64,000 nt of DNA from Aeromicrobium stalagmiti. Its GTDB lineage: Bacteria; Actinomycetota; Actinomycetes; Propionibacteriales; Nocardioidaceae. Under the pieces are notes generated by a model. It was not told the origin of the DNA. It searched no databases and saw only the letters and a program-made list of their open reading frames with translations. This document shows, one piece after another, positions 7,367 to 15,312 of the stretch. Both the position numbers and the translations under genes were made by a program. The stretch covers positions 310,001 through 374,000 of the forward strand of contig NZ_JABSTZ010000001.1 in the NCBI RefSeq assembly GCF_013283745.1, written 5' to 3'. Within the stretch, counting starts at the first letter, position 1; each line of letters starts with the position of its first letter.

Positions 7367-8803
7367 TCAGACCGCGTGGACCGAGTCGTCGGCAGGTGCT
7401 GCGATCGGGCTCTTGAGGAGCACGCCGGCGACGACGGCACCCACCAGTGCGACTACTGCAGCCCCCACGAAGGCGGCGGAGTAGCCCTCGGTCAGGGCGG
7501 CGGCGTCACCGACGAGGTCCGCACCGTTGGCAGCCGCGACGGCCGTCATCACCGCGAGCCCCAGCGCGGACCCGACCTGATAGCTCGTGTTGACGATGCC
7601 GCTGGCGAGGCCGCCCTCCTCCGGCCGGGCGGCCGAGATCGCCGTGCCGAGGGTCGGGATGAACGCGAGCGACATGCCCAGCGCCGCGACCAGCGAGGCC
7701 GGCAGCACGTCGACGGCGAAGGATCCGTCCGCGTCCACCATCGACAGCCAGCCCATGCCGACAGCCAGCAGCACCAGCCCGACGACCGTGGCCCGTACGG
7801 GGCCGATGGCACCCATGACCCGCGGCGCGACGACGACCATGCCGATCATGATCAGCGCCGTCATCGGGAGCAGCGCTGCGCCCGACGGGAAGGCGGAGTA
7901 GCCGAGGACCTGCTGCAGGTAGAGGTTGAGGAAGAACCACATCGGGATCCACGCGGCCCCCAGGAGCATCTGGGCCAGGTTGGCGGCCGCCAGGTTGGGG
8001 GCTGAGAAGACACCCAGGCGCAGGAGCGGGTCGCGTCCCCGTGCCTGCAGAGCGACGAAGGAGCCGAGCAGCACGACGGCGGCCGCGAGCGCGCCCCACG
8101 TCTGCCCGGCACCCCAGCCGACCTCCGGCGCCTTGACGACGGCGTAGACCGCGAGACCGAGACCGGCGGTCACCGTCGACGCGCCGACCAGGTCGATGCG
8201 TCGCCCCTGGGCGGCTCCCGTCTGCGGGAACAGGCGCGGAGTCACGGCGAGGACGACGAGGGCGATCGGCACGTTGATCCAGAAGACCCACGGCCACGAG
8301 AGGTACTCGGTGATGACGCCGCCGAGGAAGACGCCGGCCGTGCCGCCCGCCGGGGCCGCCGCGCCGTAGACCGACAACGCCTTGGTGAGATCGCGGGGGC
8401 TCGAGCCGAACAGCATGAACAGCAACGTGAGTGCCGACGGCGCGATGAGAGCCGACCCTGCCCCCTGGACGGCGCGACCGACGAGCTCGACGGCGGGCGA
8501 CGTGGCCACCGCGGCGACGACCGACCCGACCAGCAGCACGCTCCACCCGGCGGTGAAGATGCGGCGGGCGCCGAAGACGTCGGACAGCTTGCCGCCCAGC
8601 AGCAGGAGGCCACCGAGGGCGACCACGTAGGCGTTGAAGACCCACGACAGGCTGCCGGGGCTGAAGCCGAGATCTGCCTGCATCTCGGGCAGAGCGACAC
8701 CGATGATCGAGGTGTCCATGATGACCATGAACTGGGCCGCGGCGATCACCGCGAGCCCGAGCCATCGACGGTCCGGGGCCGCCGATCTTGAGGTTCGAGA
8801 CAT
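7367..8803 (-). CDS. MFS transporter, DHA2 family, probably CsoR-controlled
   Basis: 478 residues with 14 predicted membrane helices. MDTSIIGVALPEM in helix 1, KLSDVFGARR in the helix 2-3 loop and GGVITEYLSWPWVFWIN mark the DHA2 drug:proton antiporters. The ATG at 8803 has AAGGA upstream. The promoter region carries two palindromes built on ATACCCC, matching the box in front of csoR, so metal (probably copper) should induce it. A direct role in metal export is unproven: DHA2 proteins mainly export organic compounds, so the substrate may be a metal chelate or metal-linked toxicant. Confidence 0.85.
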   Translation of the reverse strand: MSRTSRSAAPDRRWLGLAVIAAAQFMVIMDTSIIGVALPEMQADLGFSPGSLSWVFNAYVVALGGLLLLGGKLSDVFGARRIFTAGWSVLLVGSVVAAVATSPAVELVGRAVQGAGSALIAPSALTLLFMLFGSSPRDLTKALSVYGAAAPAGGTAGVFLGGVITEYLSWPWVFWINVPIALVVLAVTPRLFPQTGAAQGRRIDLVGASTVTAGLGLAVYAVVKAPEVGWGAGQTWGALAAAVVLLGSFVALQARGRDPLLRLGVFSAPNLAAANLAQMLLGAAWIPMWFFLNLYLQQVLGYSAFPSGAALLPMTALIMIGMVVVAPRVMGAIGPVRATVVGLVLLAVGMGWLSMVDADGSFAVDVLPASLVAALGMSLAFIPTLGTAISAARPEEGGLASGIVNTSYQVGSALGLAVMTAVAAANGADLVGDAAALTEGYSAAFVGAAVVALVGAVVAGVLLKSPIAAPADDSVHAV

Positions 8804-8818
8804 GAGGGAGTCCTTTCG

Positions 8819-8843
8819 TTATATACCCTAGGGGGGTATATAA
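8819..8843. promoter_or_regulatory. CsoR-like operator 1 of the MFS gene
   Basis: Palindrome with 10-base arms TTATATACCC and GGGTATATAA around five bases, ending 15 bases upstream of the MFS start codon. The TATA core probably also serves as the -10. Confidence 0.6.
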
Positions 8844-8868
8844 GCACGAGACGGCAGTCGTATGCAAG

Positions 8869-8883
8869 TACCCCCTAGGGGTA
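8869..8883. promoter_or_regulatory. CsoR-like operator 2 of the MFS gene
   Basis: TACCCC/GGGGTA arms around CTA, 50 bases upstream of operator 1 centre to centre, about five helical turns, so the two repressor-bound sites would lie on about the same DNA face. Confidence 0.55.
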
Positions 8884-8982
8884 TGTCCTCGCGGTCCCGG
8901 ATCACGCGGGCCATCCCAGTCACCGGCCGATCGGCGCGGTGTCTGTCGCTTCGCCTCGAGGCGCATTCCACGCCCCGCCCGC

Positions 8983-9001
8983 TCCTCTGCGATACTCGCT
9001 G
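8983..9001 (+). repeat. Probable original upstream region of tRNA-Lys, left copy of a 19-bp duplicate
   Basis: TCCTCTGCGATACTCGCTG is identical to 15789-15807. It contains GATACT, a plausible -10, 28 bases before the left copy of the tRNA 5' end. Similarity continues at about 60% for a further dozen bases. I read it as the tRNA promoter cut off by the element. Confidence 0.6.
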
Positions 9002-9028
9002 GTGGACGCCGCGAGCCGCGTGCGTCCC

Positions 9029-9036
9029 GGGCCTCT
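9029..9036 (+). repeat. Left target-site duplication (8 bp, first bases of tRNA-Lys)
   Basis: GGGCCTCT directly abuts the left inverted repeat and equals 15862-15869, the first eight bases of the intact tRNA gene. Confidence 0.85.
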
Positions 9037-9053
9037 GGGACATGGGGACAATA
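9037..9053 (+). repeat. Left terminal inverted repeat
   Basis: GGGACATGGGGACAATA, exact reverse complement of 15845-15861; similarity stops after these 17 bases. Confidence 0.85.
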
Positions 9054-9429
9054 GTTCTAACCTGCAGAAACGCGATGCTGTCGCCTTCGCGACGCAGCCG
9101 GTCGAGAACGCGTTTGCGCACTTAGCAGGAACGCCAACTCACTTCCAGCATCGGAACGGGTTCGGCCAGCCGCCGGAACGTCCGAGACGCCCGCTGCCCG
9201 TTCGGCTGATCAGTCCGCCCGCATCGATACGCAGGACGCTGATCGGCGGTTGTTCGGCACCACCGTGGGAGGGCCCCGACGCGGGCGCGCAACCTTTCGG
9301 GCCGGACTCGTCAAACGGGCCGCCTTTCCTTGATCCGCCGGTTGGCTCGGTGGCGAGCCCCTGCGGTATCCCTCGGGCTTTAGGGTTGGAGTGAGCTAGG
9401 CGAAGAGCCGGGCCGCGCCGAGGAGGATC

Positions 9430-11169
9430 ATGCCGGGTCGCATCGAGTGGGGTCGCTATGGAGGTGATGACATCGAAGCTGTCGTATCGATGATGCTGAA
9501 TCGAGAGCATCCCAACTCCGTCCGCATCGCGCCGTCGCAAGGCGATGGAGGAGTCGACATTCTTGACCGCGGTGCCGGGCCAGACGGCGGAGACATCGTC
9601 TACCAGGTCAAGCGGTTCACTGGGCCGCTAGATTCTGACCACAAGTCCAAGATCAAGAGTTCGCTAGAGACGCTGTGGGGCAACCTGCACGACGAGGGTC
9701 GGTGGTCGCACCTCAATGTCACGTCTTGGCAGCTCATAACCGCTACGACGCCAAGCCCAGAAGGCGATGAGTGGTTCCACGAGACCTTGATGGCGGACTA
9801 CGACACTCACTCCGTCTGGCACGGCCTCGACCACCTTGAGCAACTGGCAGCGAAGTATGACGACGTCATCGACTACTACCTGCGCGCCGGCAGAGACCAG
9901 ATCCTGACGGCGTTCTCTCAGGCTATGGAACTGTCCAACCTCAGCTTGACGCATGAAGACGTCACCCCGGCTGAGGTAGTCCAGAAGGTCCAGCGCGCCA
10001 TCGGCCTGCTCGAGCGAGACCCTCATTACCGGTATGGCCTGAGGTTTGGGCATGGCGAGCCCTCCGGCCCGCCGGTCCCGCCCCCAGAGCGGTACATGTT
10101 CAGCGAGTACAGGGTCAATCCTGCGGCCGACCAATGGCATGCGGTCGACGTCAGTGCGAGGTGTGCGCACTCGCCACACGAACGCCCCATTACGGGTGCG
10201 GGAACCTTCACGGTTGAGCCGGGCAGCGACTTCGCCGAAGCAGTTAGGGCGTTTCATGAATACGGTGCAGGGTTCACCAGCCCACCCGGCGCCTTCACCG
10301 GCAACCTTGACGCGCCTGGCGGCTTGGGGGGCGGACTCGAGGGCGCGCAGGTTCGGCTCATGCCCATAACAGAGTCAGACACCGTGATCGACCTCCGGCT
10401 AGAGATCCTCGACCCCACTGGGGGCCCTCTTTGCGAGGTGAAGGTCAAGCGCATCCAGAACACCACCGGTGCCTTGGGAAAGCGCGCCGTCTTGGCCGAG
10501 AGCGCAGGAGTGTTCGAGCTGACCATGTTGTTCAACCAGGTCGATGATCAGGCTGCCGTCTCATTCCGATTTCACGACACGACGGGCAAACCGGTGTCGG
10601 CTGTCCTGCCCGCCTACGAGTTTCTCGCGCTCTTCCGCGCGCCGAACGCACTTCGGGCCAGCAACTGGAACACCGGCGCACACCACGGGATAGCGCAAGA
10701 ACTTCCCGAGCTGGATCCGACCGATCCGCATGCGCCCGACCGCGCCGAACTTCAGGAGGCGCTCCAGTCCACTGCCCGAATCTGTGCACTCCTCAACACA
10801 TTCCAGGCCCTGGTTTCGACGCCAATTGGTATGCCCAGCGATGACGACATCCAAAAGCAGCACGAACTGTGGGACTTCGCCGGTGGCGTCCTGGCGGGCG
10901 ACGTCATGGAGGTCACCGTCGACGACACTCAGACATTCCAAGTCGTTCTCGACGCAGGCACCGAGTTGCCGGAGGGTTCTTTCGCCGTGACCGTTCCGCT
11001 GAACGTAGACGTCGGCGAACAACGGGTGGAGCTCGGTTGGATGGTCGCGGAGTTCGAGGACCCCGTCCAGAGCGCCGACCCGGTGACGGTGGGCGACCAA
11101 GTAGTCCACTCCGTCACAACACTCAGCCACAAAGTGCGATACAGCCGGACGATTGAGCCCGTCGAGTGA
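9430..11169 (+). CDS. Mrr-like PD-(D/E)xK restriction nuclease with large C-terminal region
   Basis: 579 residues. The N-terminal 150 residues fit the restriction endonuclease fold of Mrr-type enzymes: GDGGVDIL with Asp43, followed by YQVKRF with Gln59-x-Lys61. It probably cuts DNA, with target choice made by the remaining 430 residues, which are beta-rich, carry no motif I recognise and could sense or bind DNA. Restriction of foreign or modified DNA is an inference from the fold and from its place on a mobile element; no methyltransferase lies nearby, favouring a modification-dependent or other stand-alone system. GAGGAGG before the ATG is a strong ribosome-binding site. GC is lower than in the core genome. 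Confidence 0.7.
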   Translation: MPGRIEWGRYGGDDIEAVVSMMLNREHPNSVRIAPSQGDGGVDILDRGAGPDGGDIVYQVKRFTGPLDSDHKSKIKSSLETLWGNLHDEGRWSHLNVTSWQLITATTPSPEGDEWFHETLMADYDTHSVWHGLDHLEQLAAKYDDVIDYYLRAGRDQILTAFSQAMELSNLSLTHEDVTPAEVVQKVQRAIGLLERDPHYRYGLRFGHGEPSGPPVPPPERYMFSEYRVNPAADQWHAVDVSARCAHSPHERPITGAGTFTVEPGSDFAEAVRAFHEYGAGFTSPPGAFTGNLDAPGGLGGGLEGAQVRLMPITESDTVIDLRLEILDPTGGPLCEVKVKRIQNTTGALGKRAVLAESAGVFELTMLFNQVDDQAAVSFRFHDTTGKPVSAVLPAYEFLALFRAPNALRASNWNTGAHHGIAQELPELDPTDPHAPDRAELQEALQSTARICALLNTFQALVSTPIGMPSDDDIQKQHELWDFAGGVLAGDVMEVTVDDTQTFQVVLDAGTELPEGSFAVTVPLNVDVGEQRVELGWMVAEFEDPVQSADPVTVGDQVVHSVTTLSHKVRYSRTIEPVE

Positions 11170-11280
11170 GCGTGCAGCGACCCTCCAGTGCCTCGACCAT
11201 GCCATCAGCCCTGACCTATCCGTATGGCTACGAAGCCCCGCCGGACGTTTATGGTCGTCTGAAGTGGGAGGAGTTGCCCT

Positions 11281-11667
11281 ATGACTAACAAGCCGCACCC
11301 TGCGTTACGAATCTCGACTGCCCTGATCGACTCCGCCAGAGCTGAGGGGGCGAAGCGATCAGTGACAGCGGAGCAGCAGCTCGAGCACTGGGCCCGAGTC
11401 GGCAGAGCGCTCTCGAGCAGCCCCTTTGTGGCGAAAGACAGGATCGAGTCCGCCTTGGCCGGGCATCTTCCCCTAGACGCGATGACCGGCGATGAGCGTG
11501 CCGTCGTCAACGCCGAGATCGCTGCCACAATCGAGGAGCGCGTAGTGACGTCCGACTTCAGTTCAGCCCTCGCGTCGGCGGGACTGACGACCGTGGCACT
11601 CGATGATGAGGGCAGGCTGATCGAGTACCACCCGGATGGAACGCAAACCCTCCTGGACGAGGGCTAA
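11281..11667 (+). CDS. ParD-like antitoxin family protein, without obvious toxin
   Basis: 128 residues. The opening ALRISTALIDSARAEGA and TAEQQLEHWARVGRAL match the ParD-like antitoxin family: a ribbon-helix-helix followed by a characteristic EHWARIGRAL-type helix. The C-terminal half (about 60-128) ends in the phrase LDDEGRLIEYHPDGTQTLL, which may wrap a partner. A GGGAGGAG site nine bases before the ATG gives strong translation. No toxin gene follows; the upstream nuclease gene is the only close partner, 111 bases away. Confidence 0.65.
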   Translation: MTNKPHPALRISTALIDSARAEGAKRSVTAEQQLEHWARVGRALSSSPFVAKDRIESALAGHLPLDAMTGDERAVVNAEIAATIEERVVTSDFSSALASAGLTTVALDDEGRLIEYHPDGTQTLLDEG

Positions 11668-11753
11668 CGTCACCCCTGCTCCCGCGGCGTGGTGCAGCGG
11701 CTAGTTCTGTCTATCTCGCCCCGCGTGCACCCTGACGGGTCTACTGTCTGGCC

Positions 11754-12143
11754 ATGCTCCTCAGACGTCTGGTCGCTGGTGCGGCACTCGCCGCAGGTCT
11801 CGCGCTATCGGTGTCCGGGTGCGCTGGCTACGCCGACGACGGGAGCGGTTACTCGGGGAACGAGGCTCCCTCGTATGACGACGTCGAGGTGCCCGAGTCC
11901 GACTACGACGCCCTGATCGAGGAGCAGGATGCTTTGGCGGAGGAGCAGATCGCTGAGGCCGCGTCGCAGTGGAGGTGCACCTACGCGCCGTCCTACGACA
12001 ACGACTGGCACAACGACGTCGCCTGCACGAACGGTATTGACGTAGAAGTCCCCTACCTTCGCGAGTGGGACACCTTCATCACCGAGGACGAGATCATGGA
12101 GTCCGCGCGCGAGTACGAGGACCAGCTCAACGCCGGTCGATAA
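11754..12143 (+). CDS. Small acidic lipoprotein of unknown function
   Basis: 129 residues. A signal peptide ends in the lipobox LSVSGC with the lipidated Cys at 23, followed by an acidic Asp/Tyr/Glu-rich stretch (25-65) and a small C-terminal domain with two Cys (CTYAPSYDNDW ... ACTNGID) that could form a disulfide. It should sit on the outer face of the membrane. A TACTGT -10 at 11742-11747 ends six bases before the ATG, so the mRNA is probably leaderless. Confidence 0.65.
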   Translation: MLLRRLVAGAALAAGLALSVSGCAGYADDGSGYSGNEAPSYDDVEVPESDYDALIEEQDALAEEQIAEAASQWRCTYAPSYDNDWHNDVACTNGIDVEVPYLREWDTFITEDEIMESAREYEDQLNAGR

Positions 12144-12159
12144 CGCTGGGCCCCGACGA

Positions 12160-12420
12160 CTACCGGGGCTCGATGGTGACGTCGCACATCTGATCACCGT
12201 GCTGCAGCCCGACCATGCCGTTCATGACCGGGGTGGGGACCTTCTCCGAGAACGGGACGCGCACGTCGTCGCCCGGCTCAACTGTGACGGTCTTCGAGGC
12301 GGTGTACGCCCCTGACCGACCGGGTACCACTCGACCGTCACCCTGGCCTTGCCGGCGACGGTGCCGCTGTTGGTCACGTTGCCCGTGGCGACGAGGGAGT
12401 ACGCCGGATCCGGCGGTGGC
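12160..12420 (-). pseudogene. Frameshifted FxLYD-like extracellular domain fragment
   Basis: Two reverse-strand frames together give one sensible beta-domain: DPAYSLVATGNVTNSGT ... ARVTVEWYPVG in one frame and AYTASKTVTVEPGDDVRVPF to CDVTIEPR in the next, joined by a shift near 12310-12335. This resembles FxLYD-type domains of secreted actinobacterial proteins. The N-terminus with the signal sequence is missing; at about 12420 the sequence switches to another fragment on the opposite strand. It is a decayed gene unless the shift is a sequencing error. Confidence 0.5.
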
Positions 12421-12422
12421 CG

Positions 12423-12593
12423 GTGTGGGTTGTCGCCTACGTCGACCCGGAGCACCCAGACGACATCTTGGTCGGCGGCGCGATCGTCGTGACCGACAAT
12501 GGCGCCGTCCACACCGTCGGGTCGATCCCCGACGCGCTCGACGCACTGATGATGGCCCTCGGTGCTACGCCCGAGACCGGTGACGCCTGGTAG
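12423..12593 (+). pseudogene. 56-residue fragment, possibly of a YrhB/Imm35-like protein
   Basis: A forward reading frame gives VWVVAYVDPEHPDDILVGG, then AIVVTDNGAVHTVGS, then an Ala/Leu-rich helix and a stop at 12591. The pattern 'G-x-IVVx-x-x-G-x-VHxxGS' recalls the C-terminal half of YrhB/immunity-35 proteins. No convincing start or ribosome site lies upstream, and it abuts the FxLYD fragment head to head, so I regard it as a remnant. Confidence 0.35.
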
Positions 12594-12825
12594 CGGGAGG
12601 GCTTGGCCCTGCTCACTAGAAGGAGGCCCGCGGCCTCGCGGCCTACGCCGATGAGCGGCACGCGCGGCGCCGGCCGTCGGCCGCCTAGCTGTGTTGTTCG
12701 GAGAGGTTGTTGTCCCGGAAGACCGTCCAAGCCTCTTGTGCCCTCTGGCACGACGACCTCCACCGCGTGGCAGCGCGCAACGACACCCTGCCAAGACTCC
12801 GAGCGCCGGCATGCCAGTCAGGCGG
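12594..12825. other. Decayed stretch without recognisable gene
   Basis: I see no frame with believable protein character on either strand and no RNA structure; probably debris within the element. Confidence 0.4.
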
Positions 12826-13224
12826 TCAGATGGTCCGCTGACGTGCCTCGTCGACGAGCGCGTGCCCTGCTCGCAGCGCGCTGGCGCGCTGTGCGGACGT
12901 GAGGAGGGCGTTGCCGTAGTGGGCACCTGGCTTGAGCGAGAGGAGCGACCGGAGCTTACTCGCGAGGTCCTTGTCGACACGTCCCAGCAGGTCGGCTGCT
13001 GCCGCGTGGTCGCTGCCAGAGTAGTAGTGACCTAGGGCGCTGACGCAGATGGCGTCGGCGGCGGCGATGCCTGCGAGGACTGCCAGACCGACGCACACGT
13101 TGATGGCTTCGCCGTCCTCGGTGGCGGCCAACTCCGCGACCTCTAGGTACTTGGCGCCGACGTCTCGGCGGCCCCGAGCCCAGGCTTTGTCGGCGTCGCG
13201 GGTGGTGAGCTTCTTGGGGCTCAT
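12826..13224 (-). CDS. HEPN-like partner of an MNT nucleotidyltransferase (putative toxin)
   Basis: 132 residues, helical. Its Asp/Ala-rich core and the segment GHYYSGSDHAAAADLL resemble the small HEPN proteins that pair with minimal nucleotidyltransferases. The start at 13224 overlaps the MNT stop by four bases (ATGA), so they are co-translated. A canonical HEPN RNase motif (Arg-x4-6-His) is not obvious; RASALRAGH near residue 110 comes closest but has other spacing. Toxicity is therefore inferred from the pairing, not from catalytic residues. Confidence 0.6.
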   Translation of the reverse strand: MSPKKLTTRDADKAWARGRRDVGAKYLEVAELAATEDGEAINVCVGLAVLAGIAAADAICVSALGHYYSGSDHAAAADLLGRVDKDLASKLRSLLSLKPGAHYGNALLTSAQRASALRAGHALVDEARQRTI

Positions 13225-13859
13225 CTCGTGGCCGTCGTCTGACGCGTGGCGGTGACCAGCGGCCCCAGGGCCAGGCCGCTGAGGTCGTGGGCGTCGTTGA
13301 GCAGTTCGTCGATGATGCGCTCTTGGTTGTGGACCGCCCGCCGGAACGCGTCCAGCTCGAGGGTCAGCGTCTCGAGGCGGTTGCCCGTCCAGGCGAGGAC
13401 CTGGTCCTCGAGGTCGCGCATCTGCGCCTCCCAGCGGGGGGTCACGTGTTGTCCTTCTTGAAGCACGATGAGCAGGTCGATGTCGCTGCTTTCGTCGCCG
13501 TCTCCTCGCGCGAACGACCCGAACAGCGACGCATGCAGCGGCGCGGGGTCCAGCGTGGTCACTGAGTCGGCCAGGCGCTTAAACAGTTCCTGGCGGGCTC
13601 GCGCCGCTGACAGGACCGCCGGTGTCAGCAGGTGGTCGCGGTTGAGGCTGTACACGTGCCCACGATTCGTCGGCTCGGCGACGACGAGACCGTGCTCGAC
13701 CAGCCGGTCGAGGACCAACTGGATTCCCTGACGTGTTCCACGTCCGGCCAGTCGCGCCAGCTGTGTGGGCCCGAGGCCGGTCTTGCTGCGCGACAGCACC
13801 TCGAGCACCGCAGAGTCCAGACTTGGCACTAGTGAGCGCAGAGGTGAGGAGAGGTCCAT
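13221..13859 (-). CDS. HTH-MNT nucleotidyltransferase, antitoxin of the HEPN protein
   Basis: 212 residues. The N-terminal 75 residues form a winged helix (GLGPTQLARLAGRG). Residues about 108-135 hold the nucleotidyltransferase signature GSFARGDGDESSDIDLLIV, with Gly-Ser and the Asp-x-Asp metal ligands intact. In studied MNT/HEPN systems the transferase neutralises the HEPN toxin, in some cases by AMPylating it. The fused DNA-binding domain suggests autoregulation, and three 19-bp-spaced repeats lie just upstream (13881-13927). A CACAGT element ends six bases before the ATG at 13859, hinting at a leaderless message. Confidence 0.75.
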   Translation of the reverse strand: MDLSSPLRSLVPSLDSAVLEVLSRSKTGLGPTQLARLAGRGTRQGIQLVLDRLVEHGLVVAEPTNRGHVYSLNRDHLLTPAVLSAARARQELFKRLADSVTTLDPAPLHASLFGSFARGDGDESSDIDLLIVLQEGQHVTPRWEAQMRDLEDQVLAWTGNRLETLTLELDAFRRAVHNQERIIDELLNDAHDLSGLALGPLVTATRQTTATR

Positions 13860-13880
13860 GCTCCCACTGTGCCAAATATG

Positions 13881-13927
13881 CTTGCCATAAGCCAGTATTC
13901 TTGCCTAAAGCCAAAATACTTGCTTTG
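13881..13927. repeat. 19-bp tandem repeats upstream of the MNT/HEPN operon (probable operator)
   Basis: CTTGCCATAAGCCAGTATT (13881-13899) and CTTGCCTAAAGCCAAAATA (13900-13918) are consecutive, followed by a partial third copy CTTGC (13919-13923). The repeats are AT-rich against their surroundings and lie over the operon's expected promoter, 22-68 bases before the MNT start. Confidence 0.6.
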
Positions 13928-14125
13928 CCCCGTGGGCGGGGCGGCCGCCGCGTCGGTTGGGCGCTGAGTTGGGTGAGCACGATGACCATGAAGAGGATTT
14001 TGATGAGGGTTGCCGGGGAGCACGACGTTCTTGGTCTTGCGCATCGTGGCGTTCCGTACAGACCGGACCAGCCGTTCCCGATCGGGACTGCCCAGCCTTT
14101 GGTTGACACCAATGGTTGACAGTTT

Positions 14126-15004
14126 TCAGGCCGCGTCAGCGGCCATGTAGATGGTCTCAAACTCGATCGGGGTGAGCTTTCCGAGGCCCCGTTGGCGTCG
14201 CTTGCGGTGGTACTTGCTCTCGATCCAGGTCACGATCGCCAGGCGGAGTTCGTCACGGGTCTGCCACCGCTGAGTGTTCAGCACGTTCTTCTGCAGCAGC
14301 GAGAAGAACGATTCCATCGCGGCGTTGTCGCCACAGGCTCCGACCCGGCCCATCGACCCGACCAGGCCGTGGGACTTCAGGACGCGGACGAACTTTTTCG
14401 ACCTGAACTGGCTGCCTCGGTCCGAGTGCACGATGGTGCCGGCGGGGTCTCGCAACCCGATCGCGTTGCGCAGCGCTGAGACAGCCAATGACGCCTTCAT
14501 CCGCGAGTCGATCGAATACCCGACGATCCGACCCGAGTAGCAGTCCTTGATCGCACACAAGTAGAGCTTGCCCTCGGCGGTGTGGTGCTCGGTGATGTCG
14601 GTCAGCCACTTCTCGTTCGGCCTACTGGCGGTGAAGTCGCGGCCGGGCCGGCCGTGGTGGTCGACGGTTGCGAGCAGGTCGTCATGAACTGGCGGGCCCG
14701 CCTTGCGGTTCAGGCCACGCTTCTTCGAATGGATCGAGAAGATCCCTTGGATCGAGCACAGCCGCCACACACGGTTCTCGCTGGCGATGAAGCCCTGGTC
14801 GGCCAGCTCGTCGGCTATGAACCGATACCCGAACCCCGGGTCCTCCAGATGGGCGTCGAACGCGGCGTTGATCAGGTGAGCGTCGTCCCAGTCGCGCTGA
14901 CAGAACGGCTCGGCGAGCCACTGGTAATAGCCCTGCCGACTCACCTTGAGAACCCCACACGCCACCGCGACCGGCACCCGCACAGGGGCACCGGTCGCGG
15001 CCAT
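14126..15004 (-). CDS. IS3-family transposase OrfB (DDE integrase domain)
   Basis: 292 residues. An HTH_21-like segment (about 35-90) is followed by the rve integrase core: WLTDITEH (first Asp), HSDRGSQF (second Asp) and NAAMESFFSLLQ (Glu), so the DDE triad is intact. It is expressed as a fusion with OrfA by -1 frameshifting: the AAAA run just before the OrfA stop lets the ribosome slip into a frame reading FPLVREMAATG into this protein. The isolated start at 15004 is therefore probably not the main one. Confidence 0.9.
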   Translation of the reverse strand: MAATGAPVRVPVAVACGVLKVSRQGYYQWLAEPFCQRDWDDAHLINAAFDAHLEDPGFGYRFIADELADQGFIASENRVWRLCSIQGIFSIHSKKRGLNRKAGPPVHDDLLATVDHHGRPGRDFTASRPNEKWLTDITEHHTAEGKLYLCAIKDCYSGRIVGYSIDSRMKASLAVSALRNAIGLRDPAGTIVHSDRGSQFRSKKFVRVLKSHGLVGSMGRVGACGDNAAMESFFSLLQKNVLNTQRWQTRDELRLAIVTWIESKYHRKRRQRGLGKLTPIEFETIYMAADAA

Positions 15005-15024
15005 CTCACGAACGAGTGGGAAGA

Positions 15025-15312
15025 CTATTTTCCCGGCAGGTTGGCCTGAGACAGATACGCAGCCGCCCGCCGCAGGACCTCGTTCTCCTGCTCGAGCAGA
15101 CGGATGCGCTTACGCGCCTCCCGCAGCTCGGCGCCCTCAGCGGCAGTGACACCGGGACGTTTGCCGTCCTCGATATCGGCCAGCTTCAGCCAGCGTTGAA
15201 GACATGACTCGGACACACCGAAATCCTTCGCGACCTGAGCGATCGACGCCTCGCCCTTGCGGGCGACCGCGACCACGTCATTGCGGAACTCGATGGGAAA
15301 CGCTCTCGGCAC
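15025..15312 (-). CDS. IS3-family transposase OrfA
   Basis: 95 residues with a helix-turn-helix (ASIAQVAKDFGVSESCLQRW, about 22-41) and a leucine-zipper-like helix (ELREARKRIRLLEQENEVL). It binds the IS ends and provides the N-terminus of the OrfAB fusion. The GTG start is preceded by AAGGA, and its end contains the slippery AAAA. Confidence 0.88.
   Translation of the reverse strand: MPRAFPIEFRNDVVAVARKGEASIAQVAKDFGVSESCLQRWLKLADIEDGKRPGVTAAEGAELREARKRIRLLEQENEVLRRAAAYLSQANLPGK

Noticed and set aside
8828..9121. Reverse-strand open frame across the left end of the element
   Set aside because: It runs over the inverted repeat, the tRNA remnant and both CsoR operators and has no ribosome site or domain; a chance frame.
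13829..14160. Reverse frame with a hydrophobic stretch between the MNT gene and the IS
   Set aside because: It is covered by the 19-bp repeats, has no start signal and changes character within a few codons.
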